A model generated the notes under the pieces. That model was not told where the DNA came from, ran no database searches, and saw only the letters and a list, made by a program, of their open reading frames with translations. From assembly GCA_030592825.1 (NCBI GenBank), contig JAUVIG010000229.1:1-6285 (forward strand): 6,285 nucleotides of DNA, read 5' to 3'. The stretch's first letter is position 1. Every line of letters begins with the position of its first letter. The stretch is from Chlorobiota bacterium. Its GTDB lineage: Bacteria; Bacteroidota; Bacteroidia; Bacteroidales; JAADGE01. Positions 5,956 to 6,285 of the stretch are shown here, piece after piece. The position numbers were made by a program, and so were the translations under genes.

Positions 5956-6285
5956 TTAATTTAAAGATTTATTATTTTCGATAAAAGCTGTTAAAACCAA
6001 TTCGATATATTTTGAATCTGCATTTGTTTCAACATCTATTGTTTTATATATGTTATTTCTAAAACCGGCACTGTTAAATACTACTTTAATTACTCCTTCT
6101 TTTCCGGGTAAAACATCTTCTGAACTGAACTCGGGAACTGTGCAACCGCAATCTGTAATAACAGATAAAATTTTCAAAGGTGCTTTTCCGGTGTTTTTAT
6201 ATCTGAATATACATTCAACAATTTCACCTTCTTTTAATACTCCGAAATCATAGGTTGTTTTATAAAACTCAATATTTGGGTTTCC
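5956..6285 (-). CDS. DUF1573 domain protein, 5' end beyond the window
   Basis: The frame is open from the right edge (6285) to TAA at 5956-5958, giving 109 C-terminal residues; the start and any signal peptide are outside. In visible numbering the DUF1573 pattern is clear: IEFYKTTYDFGVLKEGE (5-21), FRYKNTGKAPLKI (27-39), VITDCGCTVPEF (42-53), LPGKEGVIKVVFNSAG (59-74) and YKTIDVETNA (80-89). The CGC motif (46-48) is the family's conserved cysteine pair; the fold is Ig-like, resembling periplasmic adhesion or chaperone-type modules, and its biochemical function is unknown. An internal TTG at 6177 is not a credible start because the domain clearly continues upstream of it. It is the upstream member of the operon within view, five bases before yajC, an order common in Bacteroidota. 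Confidence 0.88.
   Translation of the reverse strand, partial: GNPNIEFYKTTYDFGVLKEGEIVECIFRYKNTGKAPLKILSVITDCGCTVPEFSSEDVLPGKEGVIKVVFNSAGFRNNIYKTIDVETNADSKYIELVLTAFIENNKSLN

Noticed and set aside
6050..6253. A 67-codon + strand frame opposite the DUF1573 gene
   Set aside because: It is antisense to a clear DUF1573 domain and is explained by it.

Overview
The window is strongly AT-rich and its gene content points to the phylum Bacteroidota. The supporting evidence is the DUF1573–yajC–ybbR gene order, a lipocalin-like lipoprotein with a short lipobox, starts without recognisable Shine-Dalgarno sequences, and a TAnnTTTG -7 element upstream of the tRNA. Genus or species cannot be told from this stretch.

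Layout. Bases 1–3275 on the + strand hold two tandem, diverged paralogues of the amidohydrolase-2 superfamily (TIM-barrel metal-dependent hydrolases). The first is cut by the left edge of the window. The second looks complete (700 residues) and has a predicted two-helix membrane hairpin placed between its N-terminal HxH metal motif and the rest of the barrel. Bases 3276–3503 are mostly non-coding; they hold a doubtful 48-residue ORF, a weak hairpin and a perfect 9-bp inverted repeat just before a small winged-helix regulator (3504–3752). A strong, probably bidirectional terminator follows (3865–3904).

From there every gene is on the - strand: tRNA-Arg(TCT), a YbbR/CdaR-like membrane-anchored protein, a lipocalin-like lipoprotein, YajC, and the C-terminal part of a DUF1573 protein that continues past the right edge. 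The last four are closely spaced (5 to 23 bases) and co-directional, so they read as one operon transcribed leftwards: DUF1573, yajC, lipoprotein, ybbR, possibly running on into the tRNA.

How it fits together. The right half is a conserved Bacteroidota envelope/secretion housekeeping cluster. Its peculiarities are a lipoprotein gene between yajC and ybbR, and a tRNA gene where coaE (dephospho-CoA kinase) often follows ybbR. The left half, beyond the tRNA and convergent terminator, looks more like accessory DNA: paired membrane hydrolases of unknown substrate and a small regulator with its own candidate operator. The hydrolase pair is the least explained part of the window. No mobile element, CRISPR array or phage gene is visible.
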